64,000 nucleotides of DNA from Tahibacter sp042701255 (GCF_042701255.1 NZ_CP170554.1:3224001-3288000), one strand, 5' to 3'. Positions 1 through 10,724 are shown, counted from the stretch's first letter. Made by a program: numbers and translations. Notes: a model not told the origin generated them from the letters alone.

Positions 1-1474
<1,474 letters not shown>

Positions 1475-1684
1475 GAGGATCCGGCCCGGCGGCGCAGCGT
1501 AAGGGCAGGCCGCGCAAGCGGCAAGGCTTGACAGGGCGTCCGACCCGGCCGCGAACGCACGGTCCGGACCGCCTCAGTCGAACGTTCGTGTTGCAGCGCC
1601 GAATGCCCCTGCGGTTGCCGACGTATACGCTGCGGGTTCGCCGCCCGCGGCCATCGCGCATGCGGCTAACAGGGAGAACCGCTC

Positions 1685-4553
1685 ATGTCACAGAACACTG
1701 CGCCGCGCGGCCATGGCCGCCGCCTTCTCGCTCTCGCGGTCGCCGCGGTCTTGTCCGGCGCCGCGTCGGCCGAGCCGATCAAGGCGCCCGAGCTCAAGGC
1801 CGCGGCGAGCATCGCCGTCGGCGCCGAAGGCATTCCGCTGATCAAGGCGCAGAACGAGCACGACCTGGCCTTCCTGCAGGGTTACGCGCATGCGCGCGAC
1901 CGCTTCTTCCAGATGGACTACAGCCGCCGCGGCGCCAGCGGCACGATCGCCGAACTGCTCGGCCAGCCGGCGCTGGCCAACGACGTGCAGACGCGCACCC
2001 TCGGCCTGCGCCGCGCCGCCTGGGCGACCTGGCAGGCCGCCAGCGACGACACGCGCGGCTGGCTCAAGGCCTATGCCGACGGCGTGAACTACTGGCTGCG
2101 CACCACGCCGACCCTGCCGCCCGAATACGCCGCGCTGGAAATCAACCAGATCGAACCCTGGTCGCCGGTGGACAGCATCGTCATCGGCAAGGCGCTCGCG
2201 TTCCAGCTGTCCTTCGATCTCGACATCCAGACGACCCTGGAGCTCGGCGCCTATCAGCAGGCCGGCCAGGCCGCCGGCTTCGACGGTACCGCGCTGTATT
2301 TCGGCGACACGCACCGCCTCGCGCCGCCGGACAATCGGGTGACGATCCCGCCGCCGGCTGCGGCGAACGGCGCGCAGCTCGCCGGCGGCGACAAGGCTGA
2401 AGTCGAGGCCGGTCCGAATGTGGCGCTGCTCGATCAGACGACCCTGGATCTGGCCCGCGCCTATCGCGACAAGATCGCCGACCATCCGCTGATCGGTCCG
2501 CATCTGCAGCCGCGCGAGAACCGCGCCGGTTCCAACGAGTGGGTGGTGTCGGGCAGCCTGACCACGACCGGCAAGCCCATCCTGTCCAACGACCCGCACC
2601 TGAGCCTCGCGCTGCCGTCGGTGTTCGTCGAGCAGCATCTGTCCTCGACCAGTCCGGCGATCAACGTGACCGGCGTGACCGTGGCCGGCGCGCCCGGCGT
2701 GATCCAGGGCTGCAACGACCGGATCTGCTGGGGCACGACGACCAACCCGCTCGACGTGACCGACGTATTCCAGGAAACCCTGCGTCTGAACAGCTACGGC
2801 CTACCGTATGCGACCGTGCACGGCGGCGTCGAAGAGCCGGTCGAATGGGTGTTCCAGAATTTCTACGTCAACAAGACCGGCGACGGCCAGCTCAACAACC
2901 TCGTCCGTGAAAACAGTATCGGCTACACCAACGGCGCGGTGACCGTGCTCGTGCCGCGGCGCAACCGCGGGCCCATCGTGCAGCTGTCGGGTACGACCGG
3001 CCTGTCGGTCGCCTATACCGGCTGGGGCGCGACGGGCGAACTCGAATCGTTCCGCCGCATCAACCGCGCGCAGAACCTCGCCGAGTTCCAGCAGGCGCTG
3101 ACCTATTTCGACGTGGGCTCGCAGAACTTCGCCTACGCCGATGTCGACGGCAACATCGGCTATTTCACGAGTGCCGAACTACCGCTGCGCACCGACCTGC
3201 AGACCCTGAACACCGCCGACGGCGGCCGCCCGCCCTGGCTGATCCGCGACGGTTCCGGCACGCTCAAGCACGACTGGATGCCGCTGCGCACGCGCGAGGC
3301 GAATCAGGCCGTGCCGTTCGAGATCCTGCCGGCCGCGGAAATGCCGCAGGTCGTCAATCCGGCCAAGGGCTGGTTCTCCAACGCGAACAACGATCCGGTC
3401 GGCACGACGCTCGACAACAACCCGCTGAACCAGGTGCGTCCGGGCGGCGGTGTCTGTACTACCTCAACTTCAAGTATTCGGCCTATCGCCAGGGCCGCAT
3501 CGACCGCAAGCTCGCCGCGCTCGTGGCCAGCGGCCAGAAGGTCTCGGTCGCCGACATGAAGAACCTGCAGGCGAACAACCAGCTCATGGACGCCGAGCTC
3601 GTCTCGCCGCATCTGGTCAATGCGCTGCACCGGGCCAAGACCGCCGGCGCCTGGGCGCCGCTGGCCGCGCTGGCCGCCGACGCCAACGTCGCTGCGGCCG
3701 TCACGCGCATCGAGCAGTGGAACTTCAGCACGCCGACCGGCCTGCGCGAAGGCTTCGACCCGGGCGACAACCCGAACGCGCTGGCCGAGCCCAGTGCCGC
3801 GGAAGTCGACGCCAGCGTCGCGGCGAGCCTGTTCGCGATCTGGCGTTCGCAGGCGATCCGCAACACGGTCGATGCGACCATCAGCAAGGTCGGGCTCGGC
3901 GCCGCGCTGCCGGGCAGCGCCGACGCCTACGCCGGCTTCAAGTTCCTGCTCGACGGCTTCCCGGTGCTGCGCGGCAAGGGGTGCTTCGGGCCTGAGCTTC
4001 TTCAACGTGCCGGCCAGCGTGGGCACGCCGCCGACGCCGGAGGACGCGCGCGACTACGTGCTGCTCAAGAGCATGCAGGACGGCCTCGCACGCTTCGCCA
4101 GCGCCGACTTCGCCGCGGCCTTCGCGCGTTCGACCGATCTGAACGACTACCGCTGGGGCAAGCTGCACCGCATCGTCTTCACCCATCCGCTGGGTGGACC
4201 GTTCAACCTGCCGGGCGCCAACCCGTACGGCTTCACGAACTATGCGGCCGCGCTGCCGGGCGTGCCGCGTTCGGGCGGCTTCGACGCGGTCGATGCGTCC
4301 AGCCACAGCACCCGCGCGAACGGCGTCAACGAGTTCATGTTCTCCAGCGGCCCGGCGCGGCGCTTCGTCGGCGAGATGAGCACGCCGATCAGCGCCGACG
4401 AAGTCATTCCGGGGCGGCCAGAGCGCCGTGCTCGGCTCGCCGCTGTACGCGAGCCAGCTCGGCCGCTGGCTCACGAACAACTACCACGCACTGCCGATCA
4501 ACATCACGGCCGCGAGCGCGGTGTCGACCAGCGTGCAGGACTTCGCGCCGTAA
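1685..4553 (+). pseudogene. Penicillin acylase family protein, reading frame broken three times
   Basis: Ntn-hydrolase related to penicillin/acyl-homoserine-lactone acylases, exported by a signal peptide (about residues 1-29). After the pro-region the nucleophile motif GSNEWVVSG gives a catalytic Ser at about residue 283, where autocleavage would create the beta chain. The protein reads in frame from 1685 to about 3450, then shifts near 3449-3457, again at the GGGG run 3978-3981 and again at the GGGG run 4411-4414. Removing one G from each of the last two restores continuous homology to the end, IPGGQS...SVQDFAP, with stop at 4551-4553. The corrected protein would be about 955 residues, somewhat longer than typical members (about 750-850). 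The intact coding pattern between shifts argues for sequence errors rather than a decayed gene, but three lesions in one gene could also be real. An ATG in good context (gggagaaccgctc upstream) was chosen as start. Confidence 0.85.
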
Positions 4554-4642
4554 GCGACGTTGCGCAGGCGTTCGCTGCGTCGATGTTTGCCGGGCTTCGC
4601 GAGGCCAACGCTCGGCCCTGGCCAAGCGCACCGCACCGCCTT

Positions 4643-4667
4643 CCCCTCTCCCCTCGCGGGAGAGGGG
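4643..4667. terminator. Perfect 10-bp hairpin downstream of the acylase gene, abutting the IS
   Basis: CCCCTCTCCC (4643-4652) and GGGAGAGGGG (4658-4667) form a perfect stem with a 5-base loop, about 90 bp after the acylase stop. There is no T-run, so termination is inferred only from position. Its last five bases, AGGGG, are the left copy of the IS target duplication. Confidence 0.5.
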
Positions 4668-5932
4668 TGTATGGACCGGAGACATAGGTAACGCCCGTTC
4701 GGAGACATGGGTTACACCCTCAGCCAAATCGGCAAAGGGTGTTTTCTATGCCTTGGAATGCGAGAAACCTCATGTCTTTGCGACGCGAATTTGTTGTGTT
4801 GGCGCAGCAGGAGAGTGCCAACGTCAGCGCGCTGTGCCGCTACTACGGCATCAGCCGCAAGACCGCGTACAAGTGGTTGGAACGGGGCGCGGATGACACG
4901 GCCGACCGGTCCCGGCAGCCGCACCGTTCGCCGGAGAGGACGGCCGCCTCGGTCGAGCAGAAGTTGCTGCGGGTGCGTGATCGATTCCCGGCCTGGGGCG
5001 CTCGCAAGCTCAAGCGTTTCCTGGAGAATGCGGGCGAGTCGGACCTGCCGGCCGTTAGCACCATCACGGCGGTTCTGCGGCGTCATGGCCGTCTCTGGCC
5101 AGCTGCCTCATCCACGGCCAAGCCCTGGGAGCGGTTCGAGCACCCCGAGCCCAACGCCTTGTGGCAGATGGACTTCAAAGGCCACGTGGCTATGAGCACC
5201 GGTCGCTGCCACCCGCTGACGGTGCTCGACGACCATTCCCGCTTCAATGTGCTGCTGCAGGCTTGTTCTGGCGAGTCGCTGCAGAACGTCCAGACACCCC
5301 TGATCCGCTGTTTCCAGACCTACGGACTGCCCGCCGCGATCTGCTGCGACAACGGCTCGCCCTGGGGAACCATGCAGCGCGAGGATCGCCTCACCACCCT
5401 GGGCGTCTGGCTCATCCAGTTGGGCATCCGCCTCATCCACGCTCGGCCTTGTCATCCTCAAACCAATGGCAAGGATGAACGTTTCCATCGCACCCTGAAC
5501 ATCGAGCTCTTGCAACGGCGCGTCCTGGCCGACCTGGATGACGCTCAACACGCCCTGGATGCCTTCCGGGACGACTACAACCTGATCCGTCCCCACCAGG
5601 CCATCGGCATGAACGTCCCCGCCTCGCGTTACCGACCCAGCGACCGGCGCTATCCCGCCACATTACCTCCCGTCGAATACGACGATCAGTTCCCCATCCG
5701 CACGGTCGATGCCAGCGGCAAAATCGACTTCCTCGGTCGGCGCTATCACATCGGCAAAGCCCTGCGCAGCCAACGTGTTGCTTTACGTCCTGACACCGAA
5801 AACGACGGCCAATTTACCGTCTACTTTTGTCACCAACCCGTCCGATCTATCGACCTTCATCAAAGCGATGGAGCCGACTAACCTGTTACCTATCTCCCCG
5901 AACACCTGTCACCCATGTCGCCGGTCCATACA
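4668..5932 (+). mobile_element. IS481-family insertion sequence, complete, 1265 bp
   Basis: The ends are inverted repeats beginning TGTATGGACCGG (4668) and ending CCGGTCCATACA (5932). Inside each end there are two copies of a GACATRGGTRAC-like box in matching positions: 4681-4692 and 4704-4715 on the left, 5908-5919 and 5885-5896 (inverted) on the right, 23 bp apart in both. Direct repeats AGGGG flank the element (4663-4667 and 5933-5937) and fit a 5-bp target duplication. The single transposase gene is intact. The element looks recent and potentially active. Confidence 0.92.
4748..5881 (+). CDS. IS481-family DDE transposase
   Basis: Transposase of the surrounding IS, 377 residues from the ATG at 4748. 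An N-terminal helix-turn-helix (ALCRYYGISRKTAYKWL, about residues 28-44) is followed by an integrase-core domain. The catalytic triad is visible as D142 in WQMDFKG, D201 in CCDNGSPW and E244 in GKDERFH, with the Arg/His-rich RPHQA motif further on. A GTG nine bases upstream is possible, but an aaaggg Shine-Dalgarno-like stretch at 4734-4739 sits better for 4748. Length and single-ORF organisation match IS481 elements. No frameshift or truncation is seen. Confidence 0.95.
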   Translation: MPWNARNLMSLRREFVVLAQQESANVSALCRYYGISRKTAYKWLERGADDTADRSRQPHRSPERTAASVEQKLLRVRDRFPAWGARKLKRFLENAGESDLPAVSTITAVLRRHGRLWPAASSTAKPWERFEHPEPNALWQMDFKGHVAMSTGRCHPLTVLDDHSRFNVLLQACSGESLQNVQTPLIRCFQTYGLPAAICCDNGSPWGTMQREDRLTTLGVWLIQLGIRLIHARPCHPQTNGKDERFHRTLNIELLQRRVLADLDDAQHALDAFRDDYNLIRPHQAIGMNVPASRYRPSDRRYPATLPPVEYDDQFPIRTVDASGKIDFLGRRYHIGKALRSQRVALRPDTENDGQFTVYFCHQPVRSIDLHQSDGAD

Positions 5933-5937
5933 AGGGG

Positions 5938-6321
5938 ACAAGGGGAGAGGGGCGGCCCGAGCTCGGCGCAGCTCCCGACTCCTGCGGTTCCTTGCACACG
6001 AACGGCATGCTCCGCGAGCACTGACCGCTCCGTACCGAAATCCCACTTCTTCGGTATTTCTCAGACTCACACAGAACACCCGGAGCCCAGCGCCAAACGC
6101 GTTCGGACGAGCATTCCTGTCGCGCCGATCCGCTCTCTTCCCGCGTCGGCCAACCGCCGATCGGCCGGGTGCCGAAGCAGACGACAATGGCCGCTGCAGC
6201 CATCCGCTGACGTTGCGCCGAGCCGGAATCGCGACCTCCGGCGCTTGTGCCGGTTGGGTTGGCGACGATAATGCGCGTCCGGGCCGCACCGCCGTGCGGC
6301 CGTCCGAGCAGTCCAGAACGC
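5938..6321. other. Gene-free stretch between the IS and the sulfotransferase gene
   Basis: About 385 bp without a convincing gene. It opens with purine-rich ACAAGGGGAGAGGGG, which continues the hairpin sequence interrupted by the IS. It also holds a weak hairpin, TACCGAA (6033-6039) with TTCGGTA (6050-6056). Open frames crossing it are only upstream extensions or shadows of neighbouring genes. Confidence 0.5.
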
Positions 6322-8025
6322 ATGAGTTTGAGTTCCGAACAATATGCCGTCGCCATGGCGGACCTGAGGCGCGGCATAGGCCAGCGGCAGCTCGGCCCGG
6401 CAATACAGCAGTTTCTCGGCCGTCTCGACGTCGGCAAGGCCGGCATACAGCAGTGGATACAGAGCGCCGAGGAACTGCTGCGCGGCAATCTCGCGGTGCC
6501 CGCGGGCCTGGTGCTCGAAGCGGGACTGAACCGCTGGGCCTCGTCGACGACCTTGCGCTATCTCTACGGCGTCGCCTTGCGCCTGAGCGGTCACGTACGC
6601 GAGGCCGAGCAGATGTTCCGCGAAGTCATCGCGGCCGAACCCAGTCACGCCGATGCACCGCTCGCGCTGGCCTTCATGCTGCGCGAGCAGGGCCGTCTCG
6701 CGGCCGCGAGCGAGACCGTGCTCGCGCTCTGGCGCCGTCATCCGCGCACACGCATGGGCGACATGCGCACCCTGCGCTTCCTGCAGGAATGCCAGCGCCA
6801 CGCCGAGGCCGAGGAAATTTCCCAGGACATCCTCGACGCGAATCCGCGCGATGCGGAGCTGCTGGCCGTCACCGGCGAAATCTCGCTGGTGCTCGGACGC
6901 TTCGGTTCGGCCCGTCGGCGCCTGCGCCTGGCCGCCGAACTCGATCCGCGCCAGGCGGCGGCCTGGCTGCGTCTGGCGCATACGCACAAGTTCACGCGCA
7001 CCGACGATCCGGATCTGGCCCTGCTCGAACAGGCGCAGACACGCGACGATCTCGGCGAGGCCGCCGCGCTCTGCGCGGCCTTCGGCCTGGCCAAGGTCCA
7101 CGACGATCTCGGCGACCGGCCGCGCGCGGCACAGCTGCTGCGCAAGGCCAACGCGGATTCGCGTGCGGCGTTTCCATGGGATCTGCGCGGCTGGCAGCGC
7201 TTCGTCGAGATGCAGCAGCGCACGCGCGTGCCGCTGCCGCTGCCGGTCGACGAGCGCGTGGTGCCGGTCTTCGTCGTCGGATTGCCGCGCTCGGGCACGA
7301 CCCTCGTCGCGAGCCAGCTGGCCAAGCATCCGGACGTGCGCAACCGCAGCGAATTGAACTGGATCGCCGCGCTCGCGGCCCAGCTCGGCCCGGAGCCCAC
7401 GTCCGGCGCGCTGGCCACGGCGGCGCATCTGTACCGCAGCCAGCTGCGTCAGGACGACGCGCCGGCGCGCTGCTACGTCGACAAGAATCCGCTGAATTTC
7501 CGCCATCTCGGCCTGATCGCCGCGATGTTCCCGAACGCGCGCATCATCCATTGCCGGCGCGACCTGCGCGATACCGCGCTGTCGCTGTGGAGCCAGCACT
7601 TCGCCCACGACGACATGAACTGGGCCTATGACTTCGGCGACATCGGCGACTACGCGCGCGGCTATCAGAGCCTGATGGATCACTGGCGCAAGGTGCTGCC
7701 GGTGCGCGTGCTCGAACTCGACTACGAAAGCCTGGTCGCCAACACCGCGGCCGATCTCAAGCGCCTGTTCACCTTCCTCGGCCTGCCGCCGCTGCCGGCG
7801 GCGGACAAATCCGCAGTCGACAAACCGGCTGCGGAAAAGCCCGCCGACAAAACGGCGGAGAAGTCCGTCGAGAAGGCACCGCGCAATGCCGCCGCGCCGC
7901 GCGATGCGATCGCGACGGCCAGCGTCTGGCAGGCGCGCCAGAACGTCTATGCGAGCTCGGTCGGACGCTGGAAGGCGTATGCGCCGCTGCTGCCGGAGAT
8001 GGAAAAGCTCGGCATCAAAGGCTAG
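6322..8025 (+). CDS. TPR-repeat sulfotransferase family protein
   Basis: Two-part protein of 567 residues. The first half (about residues 40-300) is helical TPR-like repeats of the kind found in tetratricopeptide sulfotransferases. The second half is a PAPS-dependent sulfotransferase fold, with the 5'-phosphosulfate loop VGLPRSGTT at about residue 318 and the 3'-phosphate-binding segment CRRDLRDTALSLW further on. The acceptor cannot be told. Near residues 494-525 there is a low-complexity tract rich in DK and EK pairs (about 7801-7895), unlike the rest of the protein and probably a surface loop. The ATG at 6322 is preferred because the sequence before it (open to 6247) looks non-coding, but the ribosome-binding site is weak. 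It stands alone on the plus strand, with a convergent gene 20 bp downstream. Confidence 0.88.
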   Translation: MSLSSEQYAVAMADLRRGIGQRQLGPAIQQFLGRLDVGKAGIQQWIQSAEELLRGNLAVPAGLVLEAGLNRWASSTTLRYLYGVALRLSGHVREAEQMFREVIAAEPSHADAPLALAFMLREQGRLAAASETVLALWRRHPRTRMGDMRTLRFLQECQRHAEAEEISQDILDANPRDAELLAVTGEISLVLGRFGSARRRLRLAAELDPRQAAAWLRLAHTHKFTRTDDPDLALLEQAQTRDDLGEAAALCAAFGLAKVHDDLGDRPRAAQLLRKANADSRAAFPWDLRGWQRFVEMQQRTRVPLPLPVDERVVPVFVVGLPRSGTTLVASQLAKHPDVRNRSELNWIAALAAQLGPEPTSGALATAAHLYRSQLRQDDAPARCYVDKNPLNFRHLGLIAAMFPNARIIHCRRDLRDTALSLWSQHFAHDDMNWAYDFGDIGDYARGYQSLMDHWRKVLPVRVLELDYESLVANTAADLKRLFTFLGLPPLPAADKSAVDKPAAEKPADKTAEKSVEKAPRNAAAPRDAIATASVWQARQNVYASSVGRWKAYAPLLPEMEKLGIKG

Positions 8026-8045
8026 CGCCGCCGCTGCCGGAACGC

Positions 8046-8834
8046 TTACGTCGAGCGCGGCATCCGCGGCAGCGACAGCGTCAGATTCTCGACGATGATC
8101 TGCCGCAGGACCGAAGCCGCGTCTTCGAGCGCGAGCAACGCCTGTTCGAGTCGGGGTACCTGTGCAGGGTCGCTGGCGAAGCGTCCGATCTGCAGCGCGT
8201 CGGCTTCGAAGTCGTCGAGAAACGCGTTGCGGGCGCGCCAGCCGCCGGTTGGCGCCGGAGCCAGATCCGAGCGCAGCATGGCCAGGTGCACCGCGGCGCC
8301 GGGCGAACGGCATGAGTGCCAAGCCGCGAGCAGCGACTCCAGCGATGCGCCGGCCCTGACGGCCAATGTCAACGTCGCGCTGATGTTGCGGACCGGGTCC
8401 GAGGGGTGATGCGGCTCGAGGCGAAGATCATCGAGGTTGTCCAACAGCAGCGCGACGAAGAATTCATCGAGCAGCGCGGTTTCGGCCGGTGCCCAACGCC
8501 GGCGCCAGTCTGCCTCGCGCAGGCGGTTCAGACAGGTTTCCGGACCCCGATGGTCCGGCGGCTGGTCGGCCGCGATCAGATCGAGATAACGCGGCAGGAA
8601 ATAACGGAACTCGCGTTCGACGATGTCGTTCCAGCCGTGAGCCGAATTCGTGTATTCCGCGAGCAGTTCACGGGAAATCGCCGGCAGCGGCGTCGCGATG
8701 AGCTCGAGTTCCGTCTGCGGCGACATACAGACATTGCAATGACAGACCTGCAGTGCGCCGCGTGGGGGCACTTCATCGAACACCGCGTAGGCGCGACGGA
8801 CGCTATCGGCGAGAGCGGGGTTGGGCTGGTACAT
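8046..8834 (-). CDS. Conserved-looking hypothetical protein with a CHCNVC motif
   Basis: A 262-residue soluble protein that I do not recognise. Near the N-terminus it has CHCNVC (about residues 32-37), which could bind a metal, followed by a segment RYFLPRYLDLIAAD (about residues 77-90) of the kind seen in small unassigned or immunity-like proteins. The second half is helical and acidic. Coding character is supported by length, codon use matching neighbours, and the close convergent packing with the sulfotransferase gene. No membrane segment or signal peptide is visible. An immunity or accessory role is a guess from composition only. No toxin gene is next to it. Confidence 0.75.
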   Translation of the reverse strand: MYQPNPALADSVRRAYAVFDEVPPRGALQVCHCNVCMSPQTELELIATPLPAISRELLAEYTNSAHGWNDIVEREFRYFLPRYLDLIAADQPPDHRGPETCLNRLREADWRRRWAPAETALLDEFFVALLLDNLDDLRLEPHHPSDPVRNISATLTLAVRAGASLESLLAAWHSCRSPGAAVHLAMLRSDLAPAPTGGWRARNAFLDDFEADALQIGRFASDPAQVPRLEQALLALEDAASVLRQIIVENLTLSLPRMPRST

Positions 8835-8977
8835 GCGAAGGCCGGAAACAGCGGGGAACGAGCCGGATCGGATATTCCGATTGCGGGCGATGTCCGGATG
8901 GGGCGCGTGCGGTCGAGATGTCCGCGGCTCGGCGATCGGCTGCTGCCGGCTCCGTCGGTCCTGCGTATTTCCTCACG

Positions 8978-9571
8978 TCACATCGCCGCGATCCGGGACC
9001 GCGGCGCGTGCCAGCACCAGTGCCAGGGTTCGTAGGCGATGGCGTGGCGGTTGCCGCGTGGAAAGGAAAGTGAAAATCCGAACTTTTCCGCATTGTGGCA
9101 AAGCCAGCGGAACGCGGACGAGCGTTCGAATTCTTCCTCGAGCGCGGCGAAGCCCGGCGTGGTCAGGTCGATCGCACGGCCGCTGTGGTGTTCGCTGTAA
9201 CCGGGCGCCGCGCTGACGTCGAGGATCTGCGCCATGTCCTGGCCGCGCGCGAGTTTGCGCTCGATGATGCCGACCTGGTACTCGATCGAGCGGAACGCCG
9301 AAACCAGCTGCAGTTCGATCTGGCCGAGCGCGGCCGCCTGGCGCATGCGCAGCCAGGCCGCTGCCGCGCGCGGCGTCAGCCACTGCGGACGCGCATGGAT
9401 GTCGTAGCCGACGAATGCGAGCCGGGCCGGCTCATCGACGCGGCGCAATCCGCGGCGGCGGCCGTAGTCGGCCGGAATGCCCAGGGCCAGCGCACGGGCC
9501 AGCAATTCGCGCCGGTCTGCGGCATTCGCCGTGGCAGGTGGTGCGGGCGGATCGGCGACGGCGCGGTTCAT
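8978..9571 (-). CDS. VanY-like D-alanyl-D-alanine carboxypeptidase (M15 family)
   Basis: Zinc peptidase of the M15B/VanY type, 197 residues. The metal-binding signature is complete: SEHHSGRAIDL supplies the SxHxxGxAxD ligands (about residues 132-142), and YEPWHW near the C-terminus supplies the ExxxH-type second part. An upstream SAFRS...Q block corresponds to the substrate-binding segment. Family members trim the terminal D-Ala of peptidoglycan stems. No clear signal peptide is seen, which is unusual for an enzyme of this role, although short cytoplasmic members exist. The gene stands between two minus-strand genes and is probably monocistronic. Confidence 0.88.
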   Translation of the reverse strand: MNRAVADPPAPPATANAADRRELLARALALGIPADYGRRRGLRRVDEPARLAFVGYDIHARPQWLTPRAAAAWLRMRQAAALGQIELQLVSAFRSIEYQVGIIERKLARGQDMAQILDVSAAPGYSEHHSGRAIDLTTPGFAALEEEFERSSAFRWLCHNAEKFGFSLSFPRGNRHAIAYEPWHWCWHAPRSRIAAM

Positions 9572-9620
9572 TCGCGCATTGTCGCCGCCCGCGCCGCCAC
9601 GGCGCCAGCCTGTGGCGGGT

Positions 9621-9803
9621 TCAGTCGCTCTTGCCGCGCTCGCCGTCGCTACTGTTCTTGAGTCGCCCGTTCTTGCGCAAGGCTTCGCGCAGCACGTATT
9701 CGATCTGCGCGTTCAGCGAGCGCAGCTCGTCGTCGGCCCAGGCCTGCATGGCGGCGAGCACGGCGGCGTTGATGCGCAGCGGATAGGCTTTCTTCTCGCT
9801 CAC
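9621..9803 (-). CDS. Small Arc-like ribbon-helix-helix DNA-binding protein
   Basis: A 60-residue protein beginning MSEKKAYPLRINAAVLAAMQ. The short beta strand YPLRI followed by two helices (AAVLAAMQAWADDEL and SLNAQIEYVLREALRK) is the Arc/MetJ ribbon-helix-helix pattern. The lysine-rich tail is probably disordered. Its ATG lies nine bases after the stop of the SPFH gene, so the two are almost certainly co-transcribed. This arrangement, with an Arc-like protein directly behind an SPFH gene, is one I recall from other proteobacteria. The likely job is repression of its own operon through the palindrome at 10706-10724, which is inference. It has no toxin partner in the classical sense. Confidence 0.85.
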   Translation of the reverse strand: MSEKKAYPLRINAAVLAAMQAWADDELRSLNAQIEYVLREALRKNGRLKNSSDGERGKSD

Positions 9804-9812
9804 GGCGGCCGG

Positions 9813-10679
9813 TCAGTGGTGCAGGGTGCCGGTGTTGACGACGGGCTGGGTCGCACGTTCGCCGCAGAGCACGACGAGCAGGTTGGACACCATGGCCGCC
9901 TTGCGTTCCTCGTCCAGGGTGACCACGCCGCGTGCGCTGAGCTGTTCCAGCGCCATCTCGACCATGCTGACCGCGCCTTCGACGATGCGCGCACGCGCGG
10001 CGATGATCGCGCCGGCCTGCTGGCGCTGCAGCATGGCCTGGGCGATTTCCTGGGCATAGGCCAGATGCGAGATGCGCGCCTCGACCACGTCGACGCCGGC
10101 CTTGCCGAGACGTTCCTGGATCTCGTCGCGCAGGTGCTGGTTCACTTCCTTGCCGTGGCTGCGCAGGCTCGGCGCGCCGGTGTCGTGCGAGTCGTAGGGA
10201 TAGCTCGTCGCCATCTGGCGCAGCGCCGCCTCGGACTGGATCTGCACGAAGTTCTCGTAGTCGTCGACCTGGAACACCGCTTCGGCCGTATCGACGACCT
10301 GCCAGACCACGACGGCGGCGATCTCGATCGGATTGCCGTCGTTGTCGTTGACCTTGAGCTTGGACGACTCGAAGTTGCGCACGCGCAGCGACACGTCGCG
10401 CTTGCTGTAGAACGGATTGGTCCAGCGCAGACCTTCGTCGCGCACGGTGCCGGAATAGCGGCCGAACAGCTGCATGACCTTGCCCTGGTTCGGCTGCACC
10501 TGGAAGAAGCCCTTGGTCAGGAATGCGATGAAGCCGAACAGCAGCATGCCGCCGAGCGGTCCGTTCGGGCTGTGCGCATTGGCGCCGCTGATGAACACCG
10601 CGACCGCGATCGCGAAACCGACGATCAGCACGAGCAGGGTCGGGATTCCGGGCAGGGACCAGGCTTGGTTCTCGTTCAT
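9813..10679 (-). CDS. SPFH/Band 7 domain membrane protein
   Basis: A 288-residue stomatin/prohibitin-like protein. Two hydrophobic stretches lie at about residues 13-33 and 42-60, followed by the SPFH domain (VQPNQGKVMQLFGRY onward) and a long helical, Ala/Gln-rich segment (HLAYAQEIAQAMLQRQQAGA) typical of the coiled-coil part of this family. Such proteins assemble into membrane rings and organise protease or lipid microdomains. No protease partner is encoded beside it. It is the first gene of a two-gene operon with the ribbon-helix-helix protein. The start at 10679 is 26 bp from a near-perfect palindrome that could be its operator. Confidence 0.92.
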   Translation of the reverse strand: MNENQAWSLPGIPTLLVLIVGFAIAVAVFISGANAHSPNGPLGGMLLFGFIAFLTKGFFQVQPNQGKVMQLFGRYSGTVRDEGLRWTNPFYSKRDVSLRVRNFESSKLKVNDNDGNPIEIAAVVVWQVVDTAEAVFQVDDYENFVQIQSEAALRQMATSYPYDSHDTGAPSLRSHGKEVNQHLRDEIQERLGKAGVDVVEARISHLAYAQEIAQAMLQRQQAGAIIAARARIVEGAVSMVEMALEQLSARGVVTLDEERKAAMVSNLLVVLCGERATQPVVNTGTLHH

Positions 10680-10705
10680 GGCGGTGCTCCTGTGAGGTGG
10701 CGAGA

Positions 10706-10724
10706 AGATATCAATTTGATATCT
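10706..10724. promoter_or_regulatory. 19-bp palindrome, candidate operator of the SPFH-RHH operon
   Basis: AGATATCAATTTGATATCT is symmetric around one central base, giving nine-base arms AGATATCAA and TTGATATCT. It is strikingly AT-rich in a GC-rich genome and lies 27 bp upstream of the SPFH start. Symmetry and position fit binding of a dimeric or tetrameric ribbon-helix-helix repressor encoded by the second gene of the operon. It also lies between the SPFH gene and the divergent oxidoreductase gene and could affect both. Confidence 0.6.

Noticed and set aside
3440..4420. Programmed frameshifting in the acylase gene
   Set aside because: There is no slippery heptamer plus pseudoknot, the direction of shifts is inconsistent, and similar slips occur in unrelated genes.
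9120..9135. GTTCGAATTC as a T-loop of a tRNA
   Set aside because: No acceptor stem or anticodon arm can be built around it, and it lies within the VanY-like gene.
9621..9803. Reading the ribbon-helix-helix protein as an antitoxin
   Set aside because: Its partner is a well-formed SPFH protein, not a small toxin.
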